This document shows positions 38,940 through 47,044 of a stretch of DNA of 64,000 nt, in pieces. The position numbers were made by a program, and so were the translations under genes. Under the pieces are notes generated by a model, which did not search any database, had not been told where the DNA came from, and saw only the letters and a list, made by a program, of their open reading frames with translations. Each line of letters opens with the position of its first letter. Position 1 is the stretch's first letter. The DNA is from Amycolatopsis sp. DSM 110486. GTDB lineage: Bacteria > Actinomycetota > Actinomycetes > Mycobacteriales > Pseudonocardiaceae. The stretch spans positions 9,107,001 to 9,171,000 of the forward strand of contig NZ_CP080519.1 of assembly GCF_019468465.1 (NCBI RefSeq), in the 5' to 3' direction.

Positions 38940-39926
38940 ATGCGGGTTGCTGTTCTGGGCGCGGGCGCGATCGGCGCCTACGTGGGTGCGGCTATGCACC
39001 GAGGCGGCACCGAGGTCCATCTGGTCGCGCGCAAGGCGCACCTCGAGGCGATGCGCGAACACGGAGTGCGGGTGCTCAGTCCCCGCGGAGACTTCACCGC
39101 GCGTCCCCACGTCACCGACGACCCGGCCGAGATCGGCCCGGTCGACTTCGTTTTCCTCGGGCTCAAAGCCCATTCCTACCCGAGCAGCGGTGAGCTGCTC
39201 GAACCACTGCTGGGCCCGGACACCGCGCTCGTCGCGGCGCAGAACGGCATCCCGTGGTGGTACTTCCACGGCCTGGCCGGACATCCGCTGGAGGGCCACC
39301 GGGTCGAGACCGTCGACCCGGACGGCGAGACCAGCCGGGTGATGGCGGTCGAGCGCGCCATCGGGTGCGTCGTCTACTGCTCCACCGTAATCGAGGAGCC
39401 GGGCGTGATCCGGCACCTCGAGGGCACGCGGTTCTCCCTCGGCGAGCCGGCGGGCGGGGTCTCACCCCGCTGCGTCGCGCTGTCCGAGGCGATGATCGAG
39501 GGCGGCCTCAAGGCGCCCGTCGAGCCCAACCTGCGCGACGACATCTGGGTCAAGCTCATGGGCAACGTCGCCTTCAACCCGTTGAGCGCGCTGACCCGGG
39601 CGACGATGGCGCAGATGTGCGAGCACGAGGACACGCGCGAGCTCGTGGCCACGATGATGACCGAGACCCTCGCGATCGCCCGGGCCGCGGGGGCGGATCC
39701 CCAGGTCTCCGTGGAGAAGCGGATCGACGGCGCCTGGCGCGTCGGCCACCACAAGACGTCGATGCTGCAGGACCTCGAGGCCGGCAAGCCGCTGGAGATC
39801 GACGCCATCATCGGCGCCGTCGTCGAGCTGGCCGAGCTCACCGGGGTGCCCGCACCCGCGCTGCGCCACGTGCACGCGGCCATCGGCTTGCTGAACCGGA
39901 CGGCCACCGCCGTGCCGGTCGGCTGA
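38940..39926 (+). CDS. Ketopantoate reductase-family oxidoreductase
   Basis: A 328-residue NAD(P)-dependent reductase of the 2-dehydropantoate 2-reductase fold. The N-terminal nucleotide loop is VAVLGAGAIGAYVG, with AQNGIPWWYF, the catalytic Lys in DDIWVKLMGNVAFNPLSAL, and the C-terminal helical domain. It heads the operon with the Mo-formate dehydrogenase genes (31-base gap to the next) and has its own GntR-type box. Its role there is unknown. Reduction of a 2-oxo acid linked to oxalate or glyoxylate metabolism is possible, and true pantothenate synthesis seems unlikely in this context. Confidence 0.8.
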   Translation: MRVAVLGAGAIGAYVGAAMHRGGTEVHLVARKAHLEAMREHGVRVLSPRGDFTARPHVTDDPAEIGPVDFVFLGLKAHSYPSSGELLEPLLGPDTALVAAQNGIPWWYFHGLAGHPLEGHRVETVDPDGETSRVMAVERAIGCVVYCSTVIEEPGVIRHLEGTRFSLGEPAGGVSPRCVALSEAMIEGGLKAPVEPNLRDDIWVKLMGNVAFNPLSALTRATMAQMCEHEDTRELVATMMTETLAIARAAGADPQVSVEKRIDGAWRVGHHKTSMLQDLEAGKPLEIDAIIGAVVELAELTGVPAPALRHVHAAIGLLNRTATAVPVG

Positions 39927-39957
39927 CACCCATCCCACCACCTCCTGGAGGCAGAAG

Positions 39958-41958
39958 ATGAAGCGCAGGAAGGACACCACGCCGTACACCCGGCTGACGG
40001 AGCCGCTGGTGCGGGACTCCGGTGTGCTGCGGCCGGCGACGTGGGAAGAGGCGCTCGACCGCGCCGCCGCGGGGTTCCGGCGCACGCTGGATACGAAGGG
40101 CCCCGAGGGCTTCGGCATGTTCTCCTGCGCGCGGTCCACGAACGAAATGAACTATGTGGCCCAGAAGTTCACCCGCGCGGTGATGGGCACGAACAACGTC
40201 GACTCGTGCAACCGGACCTGCCACGCGCCCAGCGTGGCGGGTCTGGCGCGGGTGTTCGACAGCGGTGGCGGCACGTCGTCGTACGCGGAGATCGAAGACT
40301 CCGACGTGATCGTGATCTGGGGCGGCAACCCGCGCGAGGCGCACCCGATCTTCTTCCAGCACGTGCTCAAGGCCGTCCACAAGGGAGCGAAGCTCTTCGT
40401 GGTGGACCCGCGCCAGACGAGCACGGCGAAGTGGGCGCACCGGCAGCTGCAGCTGGAGGTCGGGACCGACATCCCGCTCGCCAACGCGATCGCGCGGGAG
40501 ATCATCCACTCCGGACTGGCCAACACCACGTTCATCGAGCGGGCCACGGAGGGCTACGAAGAGTTCGCCGCCTCCGTGGAGCCGTGGACGCTCGAGGTCG
40601 CCGAGCAGGTCACGAAGGTGCCGGCCGAGCTCATCAAGGAGCTGGCCCACACCTACGCGCGCGCCGACCGCGGGCAGATGTCGTGGACGCTGGGCATCAC
40701 CGAACACCACAACGGCACCGACAACGTGCTGTCGCTGATCAACCTGTCGCTGCTGGCCGGGCAGGTCGGGCGCTACGGCGCCGGGCTGAACCCGTTGCGC
40801 GGGCAGAACAACGTGCAGGGCGGCGGCGACATGGGCGCGATCCCGGACCGGATGCCCGGGTTCCAGGACATCCTCGACCCGGCCGTGCGCGCGAAGTTCG
40901 ACGAGGCGTGGGGCTCGCACATCCCGCCGTACAAGGGCAAGAACCTCACGCAGATGCTCGAGGCGATGGAGGACGGCCTGATCACCTGCGTGTACGTGAT
41001 CGGGGAGAACCCGGTGCAGTCCGAGGCCGACTGCGAGCACACGATCAAGCGCCTGTCGAACATCGAGCACCTGGTGGTGCAGGACATCTTCCTCACCAAG
41101 ACCGCGCAGCTCGCCGACGTGGTGCTGCCCGCGTCGGCCGCGTGGTGCGAGAGCGACGGCACCTTCACCAACAGCGAGCGGCGCGTGCAGCGCGTGCGCA
41201 AAGCGGTGAACCCGCCGGCCGGCGCGCGCGACGACATCGAGGTGATCTCGGAGCTCGCCCGCCGCCTCGGGCACGACTGGCACTACAGCGGCGACGACGG
41301 CCGTGAGGTGTGGGACGAGCTGCGGTCGCTCTCGCCGATCCACACCGGCATGAGCTACGAGCGCCTCGAGGAGCTCGGCGGCATCCAGTGGCCGTGCTAC
41401 AGCGAGGACACACTGGAGCCGTCGTTCCTGCACGCCCGCCTGTGGGCCGAGGACCCGGCCGAGCGCGGCCGGCCGGCGCCGTTCACCGTGCTGCGCCACA
41501 GCCCGCCGGTCGACGTGCTCGACGACGAGTTCCCGTTGCGGCTCACCACGGGCCGGCGGCTCGATTCGTACAACACCGGTGTGCAGTCCGGCGGGTTCCC
41601 GTCGCCGCGCCGGCGCGGCGAGACGCTCGACCTGTGCTCGGCCGACGCCGCGCAGCTGGGTGTGGTGGAGGATGAAATGGTGCAGATTTCCTCGCGGCGA
41701 GGCGCGATCGTCGCGCCGGTGCGGATCGACGAGGGGCTGCGCCCCGGCCTGGCGTTCATGACGTTCCACTTCCCGGACGAGGTCGACGTCAACGTGATCA
41801 CCATCGAGGCGACGGATCCGGTGGCGGGCACGGCGGAGTACAAGGCTGCCGCTATCCGGGTGGATAAATTGTCTTCGGGGGGTCCAGGGGGGCTTGCCCC
41901 CCGGCTGGGGTCTGGGGCTCGGCCCCAGAAGACACAGTTCGACGCGGTCGCGGGCTGA
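39958..41958 (+). CDS. Molybdenum formate dehydrogenase, catalytic (molybdopterin) part, lacking its N-terminal Fe-S domain
   Basis: A 666-residue bis-MGD binding chain. MGTNNVDSCNRTCHAPSVAG places the Mo-ligating cysteine at Cys88, followed by His89, as in cysteine-type FdhA and in place of selenocysteine. VIWGGNPREAHP, GGGDMGAIPDRMPGF and the C-terminal LTTGRRLDSYNTG are further FDH blocks. It starts at the point (TRLTEPLVRDSG) that normally follows the [4Fe-4S] domain, and that missing domain is encoded at 43747. It oxidises formate to CO2 in the cytosol. About 22 residues near the C-terminus come from an inserted palindromic repeat. Confidence 0.9.
   Translation: MKRRKDTTPYTRLTEPLVRDSGVLRPATWEEALDRAAAGFRRTLDTKGPEGFGMFSCARSTNEMNYVAQKFTRAVMGTNNVDSCNRTCHAPSVAGLARVFDSGGGTSSYAEIEDSDVIVIWGGNPREAHPIFFQHVLKAVHKGAKLFVVDPRQTSTAKWAHRQLQLEVGTDIPLANAIAREIIHSGLANTTFIERATEGYEEFAASVEPWTLEVAEQVTKVPAELIKELAHTYARADRGQMSWTLGITEHHNGTDNVLSLINLSLLAGQVGRYGAGLNPLRGQNNVQGGGDMGAIPDRMPGFQDILDPAVRAKFDEAWGSHIPPYKGKNLTQMLEAMEDGLITCVYVIGENPVQSEADCEHTIKRLSNIEHLVVQDIFLTKTAQLADVVLPASAAWCESDGTFTNSERRVQRVRKAVNPPAGARDDIEVISELARRLGHDWHYSGDDGREVWDELRSLSPIHTGMSYERLEELGGIQWPCYSEDTLEPSFLHARLWAEDPAERGRPAPFTVLRHSPPVDVLDDEFPLRLTTGRRLDSYNTGVQSGGFPSPRRRGETLDLCSADAAQLGVVEDEMVQISSRRGAIVAPVRIDEGLRPGLAFMTFHFPDEVDVNVITIEATDPVAGTAEYKAAAIRVDKLSSGGPGGLAPRLGSGARPQKTQFDAVAG
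41870..41934. repeat. REP-like palindromic element inside the fdhA 3' end
   Basis: Outer arms TGTCTTC (41870-41876) and GAAGACA (41928-41934) enclose two hairpins. One is GGGGGG with CCCCCC (41887-41892 and 41897-41902), the other TGGGGC with GCCCCA (41913-41918 and 41922-41927). The element is extremely G/C-rich and looks like a mobile palindromic repeat. It is read in frame and adds a Gly-Pro-rich stretch to the formate dehydrogenase chain. Copies elsewhere in the genome are expected but not visible here. Confidence 0.65.
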
Positions 41959-41968
41959 GGGGGCGGGC

Positions 41969-43750
41969 ATGGATCTTCAGTTCCTCGACGCGAAGGCCAC
42001 CTTCGAAGAACGCGCGGCCGTGGACGCGTTGCCCGAGGGTGCGGCGCGAGACCAGTTGCTGCCCGCGCTGCACGCCGTGAACGACCGCGTGGGCTGGATC
42101 AGCCAGGGCGCGCTGAACTACATCTGCGAGCAGCTGCACGTGCCGCCGGCCGACGCGTACGGCGTGGCGAGCTTCTACTCGCTGTTCTCTCTCACCGAGC
42201 GGCCGGAGCGCGTGGTGCACGTGTGCACCGACCTCGCGTGCCGGGTCAACGGGGCCGACACGGTGTGCGACACGCTCACCGAGCACGTCGGCCCCGCGGG
42301 CAAGGCACGCGGCGGTGTGACGTGGCTGCGCAGCCCGTGCCTGGGTGTGTGCGAGAAGGCGCCCGCGGCGCTGGCGTTCGAGGCCGGCGACCCGGCGGGC
42401 AGCGAGCTGCTCGCGCCCGCCACCGGAGCGGAGGTGGTGCTCGCCGCTGGCCGCTCTCCGGCTACGGAGGAGGGCGCCGCGCCGGTGCTGCACCAGACGG
42501 ATCGGGAGTCGCTCAAGCTGCTGCACCGGATCGGAGCTGTCGACCCGGAAAGCCTCGACGACTACCGCGCCACCGGCGGCTACGCGGCGCTGCGCAACGC
42601 GTTGCAGCTCGGCCCGAACGGCGTGATCCGCGAGGTCACCGACTCCGGGCTGATGGGCCGCGGCGGCGCCGCTTTCCCGACCGGGCGCAAGTGGGAGGGC
42701 GCCGCGCGCCAGCCCGCTCTGCCGCACTACCTGGTGTGCAACGCGGACGAGAGCGAGCCCGGCACGTTCAAGGACCGCGTGCTGCTGGAGGGCGACCCGT
42801 TCGCGCTGGTCGAGGCGATGACCATCGCCGGGTTCGCGACCGGCGCCACCCTCGGCTACCTGTACCTGCGAGGCGAGTACCCGCGGGCGCGCCGGCTCGT
42901 GCAGAACGCGATCGACGTCGCCCGCGAGCGCGGGTTCCTCGGCACCGACATCATGGGCCACGAGGGGTTCTCGTTCGACATCGAGATCCGCCGCGGCGCC
43001 GGTGCCTACATCTGCGGCGAGGAAACGGCGATCTTCAACTCGATCGAGGGCTTCCGCGGGGAGCCGAGGTCGAAGCCGCCGTTCCCGACCGAGCAGGGCC
43101 TGTTCGGCAAGCCGACGGTGGTGAACAACGTCGAGACGCTGGTCAACGTGCCGCTGATCCTCACCTCCGGCTACGCGGCGTACCGGGAGATCGGCACGGA
43201 GAAATCGGCTGGGCCCAAGCTGTTCTGCCTGTCCGGCAACGTGCGCAAGCCCGGCGTGTACGAGGTCCCGTTCGGCACCACGCTGCGCGAGCTGCTGGAG
43301 CTGGCCGGGGGAGTGCCGGAAGGCCGCGAGCTGCGGGCGGTGCTGCTGGGCGGCGCGGCCGGCGGGTTCGTGCGGCCCGACGAGCTCGACCTGCCGCTGA
43401 CGATGGAGGACGCGCGCGCCGCCGGCACCACGCTCGGCTCCGGCGTCGTCCTGGCGCTGGACGACAAAGCCGACCTCGGCGGGTTCCTGCTGCGCATCGC
43501 GTCGTTCTTCCGCGACGAGTCGTGCGGGCAGTGCGTGCCCTGCCGGATCGGGACGGTCCGGCAGGAGGAGGCGGTGAGCCGCATCGTCGGCGGCCGCAAA
43601 CTGAGTACCGGTGCGGACGATCTGGCGCTGCTGCGGGAGGTCGGGCAGGTGATGCGGGACTCGTCGATCTGCGGGCTGGGGCAGACGGCGTGGAACGCGA
43701 TCGAGTCGGCCGTCGAGCGGCTGGGTGCGTTGGACGGAGCGGAGTCATGA
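41969..43750 (+). CDS. Formate dehydrogenase NADH-module subunit, fused NuoE-NuoF type
   Basis: A 593-residue fusion of the FdsG/NuoE and FdsB/NuoF subunits. The NuoE part (1-150) has the [2Fe-2S] cysteines 86, 91, 124 and 128. The NuoF part binds FMN and NADH (GRGGAAFPTGRKW, DESEPGTFKDR, GAGAYICGEETA) and one [4Fe-4S] cluster (ESCGQCVPC, cysteines 519, 522 and 525, plus the later SSICGLG). It passes electrons from the formate site to NAD. It lies between the two halves of the catalytic chain, and its stop overlaps the next start (ATGA). Confidence 0.92.
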   Translation: MDLQFLDAKATFEERAAVDALPEGAARDQLLPALHAVNDRVGWISQGALNYICEQLHVPPADAYGVASFYSLFSLTERPERVVHVCTDLACRVNGADTVCDTLTEHVGPAGKARGGVTWLRSPCLGVCEKAPAALAFEAGDPAGSELLAPATGAEVVLAAGRSPATEEGAAPVLHQTDRESLKLLHRIGAVDPESLDDYRATGGYAALRNALQLGPNGVIREVTDSGLMGRGGAAFPTGRKWEGAARQPALPHYLVCNADESEPGTFKDRVLLEGDPFALVEAMTIAGFATGATLGYLYLRGEYPRARRLVQNAIDVARERGFLGTDIMGHEGFSFDIEIRRGAGAYICGEETAIFNSIEGFRGEPRSKPPFPTEQGLFGKPTVVNNVETLVNVPLILTSGYAAYREIGTEKSAGPKLFCLSGNVRKPGVYEVPFGTTLRELLELAGGVPEGRELRAVLLGGAAGGFVRPDELDLPLTMEDARAAGTTLGSGVVLALDDKADLGGFLLRIASFFRDESCGQCVPCRIGTVRQEEAVSRIVGGRKLSTGADDLALLREVGQVMRDSSICGLGQTAWNAIESAVERLGALDGAES

Positions 43751-44670
43751 CGATCGTCGAACTGGGTCTGCCGAAGCGCCTCGTCGAGTTCACTGTGGAC
43801 GGTCAGGCCGTCAGTGTGCCCGAGGGTGCCACGATTCTCGACGCCTGCTCGGCGGTGGGGAAGGAGATCCCCACGCTGTGCTACGGCGACACGCTCAAGC
43901 CCGCCAACGCGTGCCGCGTGTGCATGGTGGAGGTCGAGGGCTCGCGGACCCTGGTGCCTTCGTGCTCGCGCAAGGCGGAGCCGGGCATGGTCGTGCACAC
44001 GGATTCCGAGCGCACGCGGACCAGCCGCAAGGTGGTGCTGGAACTGCTCGGGTCGGCGACGGACCTGTCGACCACGCCCGGCGTCGCCGAATGGATGGCG
44101 GAGGCGGGCGCCGACCCCGAGCGGTTCGGCCCGCCGGCGCCGCCTTCCGACGATCGCGACGACGCGCTGCCGGGCGAGCACGAGCCCGTCGACGGTCTCA
44201 CCGCGGCCACCGTGCGTCAGCCGGTCAAGGTGGACAACGCGCTCTACGTGCGGGACTACGGCAAGTGCATCCTGTGCTACAAGTGCGTGGACGCGTGCGG
44301 TGACCAGTGGCAGAACTCGTTCGCGATCTCCGTGGCCGGGCGTGGGTTCGGTGCGCGGATCTCCACGGAGTTCTCGACGCCGCTGCCCGACAGCGCGTGT
44401 GTCTACTGTGGAAACTGCGTCGAGGTCTGTCCCACGGGCGCGCTCAGCTTCAAGGCCGAGCACGACAAACGCGAGGACGGCACCTGGGACGAGTCCGCCC
44501 AGACGGAAACCACGACCGTGTGCACGTTCTGCGGGGTCGGCTGCAACCTCACCCTGCACGTGCAGGACAACGAGATCGTGAAGGTCACCAGCCCGCACGA
44601 CAGCTCCGTGACCCACGGAAACCTCTGCATCAAGGGCCGCTTCGGCTGGCAGCACGTGCAGAACACCTGA
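43747..44670 (+). CDS. Formate dehydrogenase iron-sulfur N-terminal module (separate gene)
   Basis: A 307-residue electron-transfer protein. A NuoG-like [2Fe-2S] domain has cysteines 45, 56, 59 and 73. Two ferredoxin clusters follow (Cys174, 177, 180, 184 and Cys218, 221, 224, 228). It ends with the [4Fe-4S] domain that normally begins FdhA: CTFCGVGC (259, 262, 266) and CIKGRFG (294). The chain stops right there, where the gene at 39958 takes up. The His-Cys3 cluster usual after the [2Fe-2S] domain is not seen. It starts by an ATGA overlap with the NuoEF gene. Confidence 0.9.
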   Translation: MTIVELGLPKRLVEFTVDGQAVSVPEGATILDACSAVGKEIPTLCYGDTLKPANACRVCMVEVEGSRTLVPSCSRKAEPGMVVHTDSERTRTSRKVVLELLGSATDLSTTPGVAEWMAEAGADPERFGPPAPPSDDRDDALPGEHEPVDGLTAATVRQPVKVDNALYVRDYGKCILCYKCVDACGDQWQNSFAISVAGRGFGARISTEFSTPLPDSACVYCGNCVEVCPTGALSFKAEHDKREDGTWDESAQTETTTVCTFCGVGCNLTLHVQDNEIVKVTSPHDSSVTHGNLCIKGRFGWQHVQNT

Positions 44671-44695
44671 GGGCGATCCCGGACCGCCTTCCCTC

Positions 44696-44767
44696 GGACC
44701 CGCCGTCTCCCGTCCCGGCCGCCTTCACCGCGGACGTGCGGGACGGCGGGTCCCGCGCGCTCTTTTC
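44696..44767 (+). terminator. Terminator after the Mo-formate dehydrogenase operon
   Basis: A 12-bp perfect stem (44696-44707 with 44742-44753) with a long loop is followed after ten bases by CTTTTCCTT. It lies 25 bases after the stop of the last formate dehydrogenase gene. Confidence 0.6.
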
Positions 44768-44796
44768 CTTGCGGCAAACCCCGAACGAAGGGGGCA

Positions 44797-45882
44797 ATGG
44801 TGCCTTCTGTCGAAGAAATCTCCCGAACCGTGGCCACAACCGTCGCGCCGGCCGCGGCCGAGGCCGACCGGCTCGCGCGGTTCCCACGCGCGGCGGTGGC
44901 CGCGTTGAGTCGCAAGGGTGTGCTCGCGATGACGGCGTCGCGGCGCCTCGGTGGCGGTGGCCACGGGCTGGCGGAAGCCGCGCGGGTGGTCGAGGTGGTG
45001 GCGCGTTCGTGCGCGAGCACGGCCACGGTGCTGCGTTCGCACTTCGCGGCCGTCGCGGTGCTGGAGGCGCACGCCGACCAGTCCGTGCGCGCGGACCTCG
45101 CCGCGGGCCGCCACCTCAGCACGCTGGCGCTGTCCGACGCGGCGCCGGGCAGCCGGCTGCTCGCGCCCGACGGCGTGGCCAGTGCCCACGGCGGGGTCGT
45201 CGACCTGGCGGGCCGGAAGGCGGGTGTGATCGCGGCGGGCGAGGCCGACAGCTACGTGTGGTCGACCCGGCCGGCGAGAGGCCGGGGCGCCGCGACGCTG
45301 TGGTTCGTGCCCGGTCACGCGCCGGGCTTGTTCGTGCCCGCTTCGGGCGGCGGCCTGGGGTTGCGGGCGTCCGCGGCCACCACCGTGTGTGCGGATCCCG
45401 TGCAGCTGCCCGAAAACACGATCCTCGGACGAGACGGTGACGGCGCCGAGGTGGTGCTGGATCTGGCGCTGCCGTGGTTTCTCGGTCTCGGCGCGGTCGT
45501 CGCGCTGGGGCTCGCGGAGGCGGCGATCGAGCGGGTCGCCGCGGGTGGTACCGGCGCGGCGCGCACGGAGCTGGCGCGGATGCGCCTGCGGGCTTCGACC
45601 GTGCGGGTGCTGGCCGCTGACGCGTTCGCGACGTACAGCTGGGACCCCGCCCACGCCCTGGCGAAGTTCTTCCACCTCTGGCTGTCCGCGGGGGAAGCCG
45701 TCACGGCCATCACCGAGGCGGCGCTGCGACTGTCCTCGGCCTATCCCGGCGACGCCGTGCTCGAACGGTGCTTCCGCGACGCACGGGCGCACTGTGCGCT
45801 GGAGCCGACCGTCGACACCGTGGTGGACCTCGCGGCCCGCGTCGACGGTGCCGCGGTGCCGGAACTGCACTCCGCTCTTTAA
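44797..45882 (+). CDS. Acyl-CoA dehydrogenase-family protein
   Basis: A 361-residue protein of the acyl-CoA dehydrogenase fold. It has the N-terminal helical domain (FPRAAVAALSRKGVLAMTAS, RRLGGGGHGLAEAARVVEVV), a middle beta domain, and a C-terminal helical bundle. The usual catalytic Glu motif is not clear. Similar short proteins include flavin monooxygenase-type members (DszC-like, HpaB-like) as well as dehydrogenases. It follows the formate dehydrogenase terminator and is probably a separate unit. An IS481-family element inserted 16 bases after its stop. Confidence 0.75.
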   Translation: MVPSVEEISRTVATTVAPAAAEADRLARFPRAAVAALSRKGVLAMTASRRLGGGGHGLAEAARVVEVVARSCASTATVLRSHFAAVAVLEAHADQSVRADLAAGRHLSTLALSDAAPGSRLLAPDGVASAHGGVVDLAGRKAGVIAAGEADSYVWSTRPARGRGAATLWFVPGHAPGLFVPASGGGLGLRASAATTVCADPVQLPENTILGRDGDGAEVVLDLALPWFLGLGAVVALGLAEAAIERVAAGGTGAARTELARMRLRASTVRVLAADAFATYSWDPAHALAKFFHLWLSAGEAVTAITEAALRLSSAYPGDAVLERCFRDARAHCALEPTVDTVVDLAARVDGAAVPELHSAL

Positions 45883-45898
45883 CTGCGTGCCCTCTAGC

Positions 45899-46977
45899 TG
45901 TAGTGACTATGGACGTTGTTGACGGTTGAGCGGCGCGTTGGCTTGATCATGACGAAGACCTCCGTGTGGGGTGTTGGTGTCTGACGCCATCACCGATCAC
46001 AACGGAGGTCTTCGTGTTCCACCGTAATGCTCGCCTGACCCTGCACGGGCGTCGGTTGCTGGTCGAGCGTGTCCGGGCTGGCCGCCCGGTCGCGCACGTC
46101 GTCGCCGAGCTGGGCATTTCCCGCGCAACGGGCTACAAGTGGGTCCGCCGCTACGCCCGTGACGGTGACGCCGGCCTGGCCGACCGTTCCAGCCGGCCGC
46201 ATCACTCACCCCGGCGAACCCATACCCAGACCGAGCGGCAGATCCTGCAGCTACGCCACGACCGCCGGCTCGGCCCAGCCCGCATCGCCGGCATCCTCGA
46301 CCTGCACGCCTCGACCGTGCACCGAGTCTTGACCCGCCACCACCAGCCGAAACTGGCCTGGCTGGACCGCCCCACCGGCCAGCCGATCCGCCGCTACGAA
46401 CGCGACCGCCCCGGCGAACTCGTCCACGTCGACGTCAAGAAACTCGGCCGACTGCGCGAAGGCGGCGGATGGCGCGCCCACGGACGCGACAGCGACATCC
46501 ACCGCGCCACCCGCAACGCAGCCCGCGTCGGCTACGAGTACGTGCACTGCGCCATCGACGACCACACCCGCATCGCCTACGCCGAAATCCACCCCGACGA
46601 AACCGCCACCACCTGCGCCGGATTCCTCACCCGTGCCGCCAGCGCACTCGCCGACATGGGCATCGACCGGATCGAACGCGTCATGACCGACAACGCCTTG
46701 GCCTACCGCCGCTCCCACGCCTGGCGCGACGCCCTCACCGACATCGGCGCCCAAGCCCGCTTCACCCGCCGCTACCGACCACAAACCAACGGCAAAGCCG
46801 AACGCTTCAACCGCACCCTCGCCGAAGAATGGGCCTACGCCCAACCCTTCACCAACTCACACCACCGAGCCGAAGCACTGCCCGGATTTCTCCACCACTA
46901 CAACCACCACCGCAGCCACACCGCCCTCGGCGGCCAACCACCCATCACCCGCGTCAACAACCTCACAGGGCACTACA
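45899..46977 (+). mobile_element. Complete IS481-family insertion sequence
   Basis: Inverted ends lie at 45899-45921 (TGTAGTG...GTTGTTG) and 46955-46977 and match at 17 of 23 bases. The element is flanked by a 6-bp direct repeat TCTAGC at 45893-45898 and 46978-46983. This fits the known IS481 preference for NCTAGN targets with 6-bp duplication. Its one transposase gene is intact, so the copy could still be active. It separates the acyl-CoA dehydrogenase gene from the hydroxypyruvate isomerase gene. Confidence 0.92.
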
Positions 46978-46982
46978 TCTAG
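46014..46982 (+). CDS. IS481-family transposase
   Basis: A 322-residue transposase starting at GTG 46014, with ACGGAGG upstream. It has an N-terminal helix-turn-helix (ELGISRATGYKWVRRYARDG) and an rve-type DDE catalytic core: Asp in LVHVDVKKLG, Asp in VMTDNALAYR, Glu in NGKAERFNRTLAEEW. The reading frame runs through the right inverted end and stops at TAG 46980-46982, which belongs to the duplicated target TCTAGC rather than to the element. Confidence 0.93.
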   Translation: MFHRNARLTLHGRRLLVERVRAGRPVAHVVAELGISRATGYKWVRRYARDGDAGLADRSSRPHHSPRRTHTQTERQILQLRHDRRLGPARIAGILDLHASTVHRVLTRHHQPKLAWLDRPTGQPIRRYERDRPGELVHVDVKKLGRLREGGGWRAHGRDSDIHRATRNAARVGYEYVHCAIDDHTRIAYAEIHPDETATTCAGFLTRAASALADMGIDRIERVMTDNALAYRRSHAWRDALTDIGAQARFTRRYRPQTNGKAERFNRTLAEEWAYAQPFTNSHHRAEALPGFLHHYNHHRSHTALGGQPPITRVNNLTGHYI

Positions 46983-47044
46983 CGGCGTGCGCTCCGACCC
47001 GTGGCCGTTGACCGCGTGCCAGTCGGGCGACTAGTCTCGATATA

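Noticed and set aside
40200..40230. Selenocysteine in the Mo-formate dehydrogenase
   Set aside because: The position is an ordinary TGC cysteine codon (Cys88), with no in-frame TGA.
39838..41970. 710-residue minus-strand frame opposite the Mo-formate dehydrogenase gene
   Set aside because: It is antisense to a gene with clear active-site motifs; composition is that of a GC shadow.
21541..44767. Prophage, integrative element or genomic island carrying the oxalate locus
   Set aside because: No integrase, attachment repeats, tRNA gene or phage genes at either edge, and base composition is like the rest of the window.
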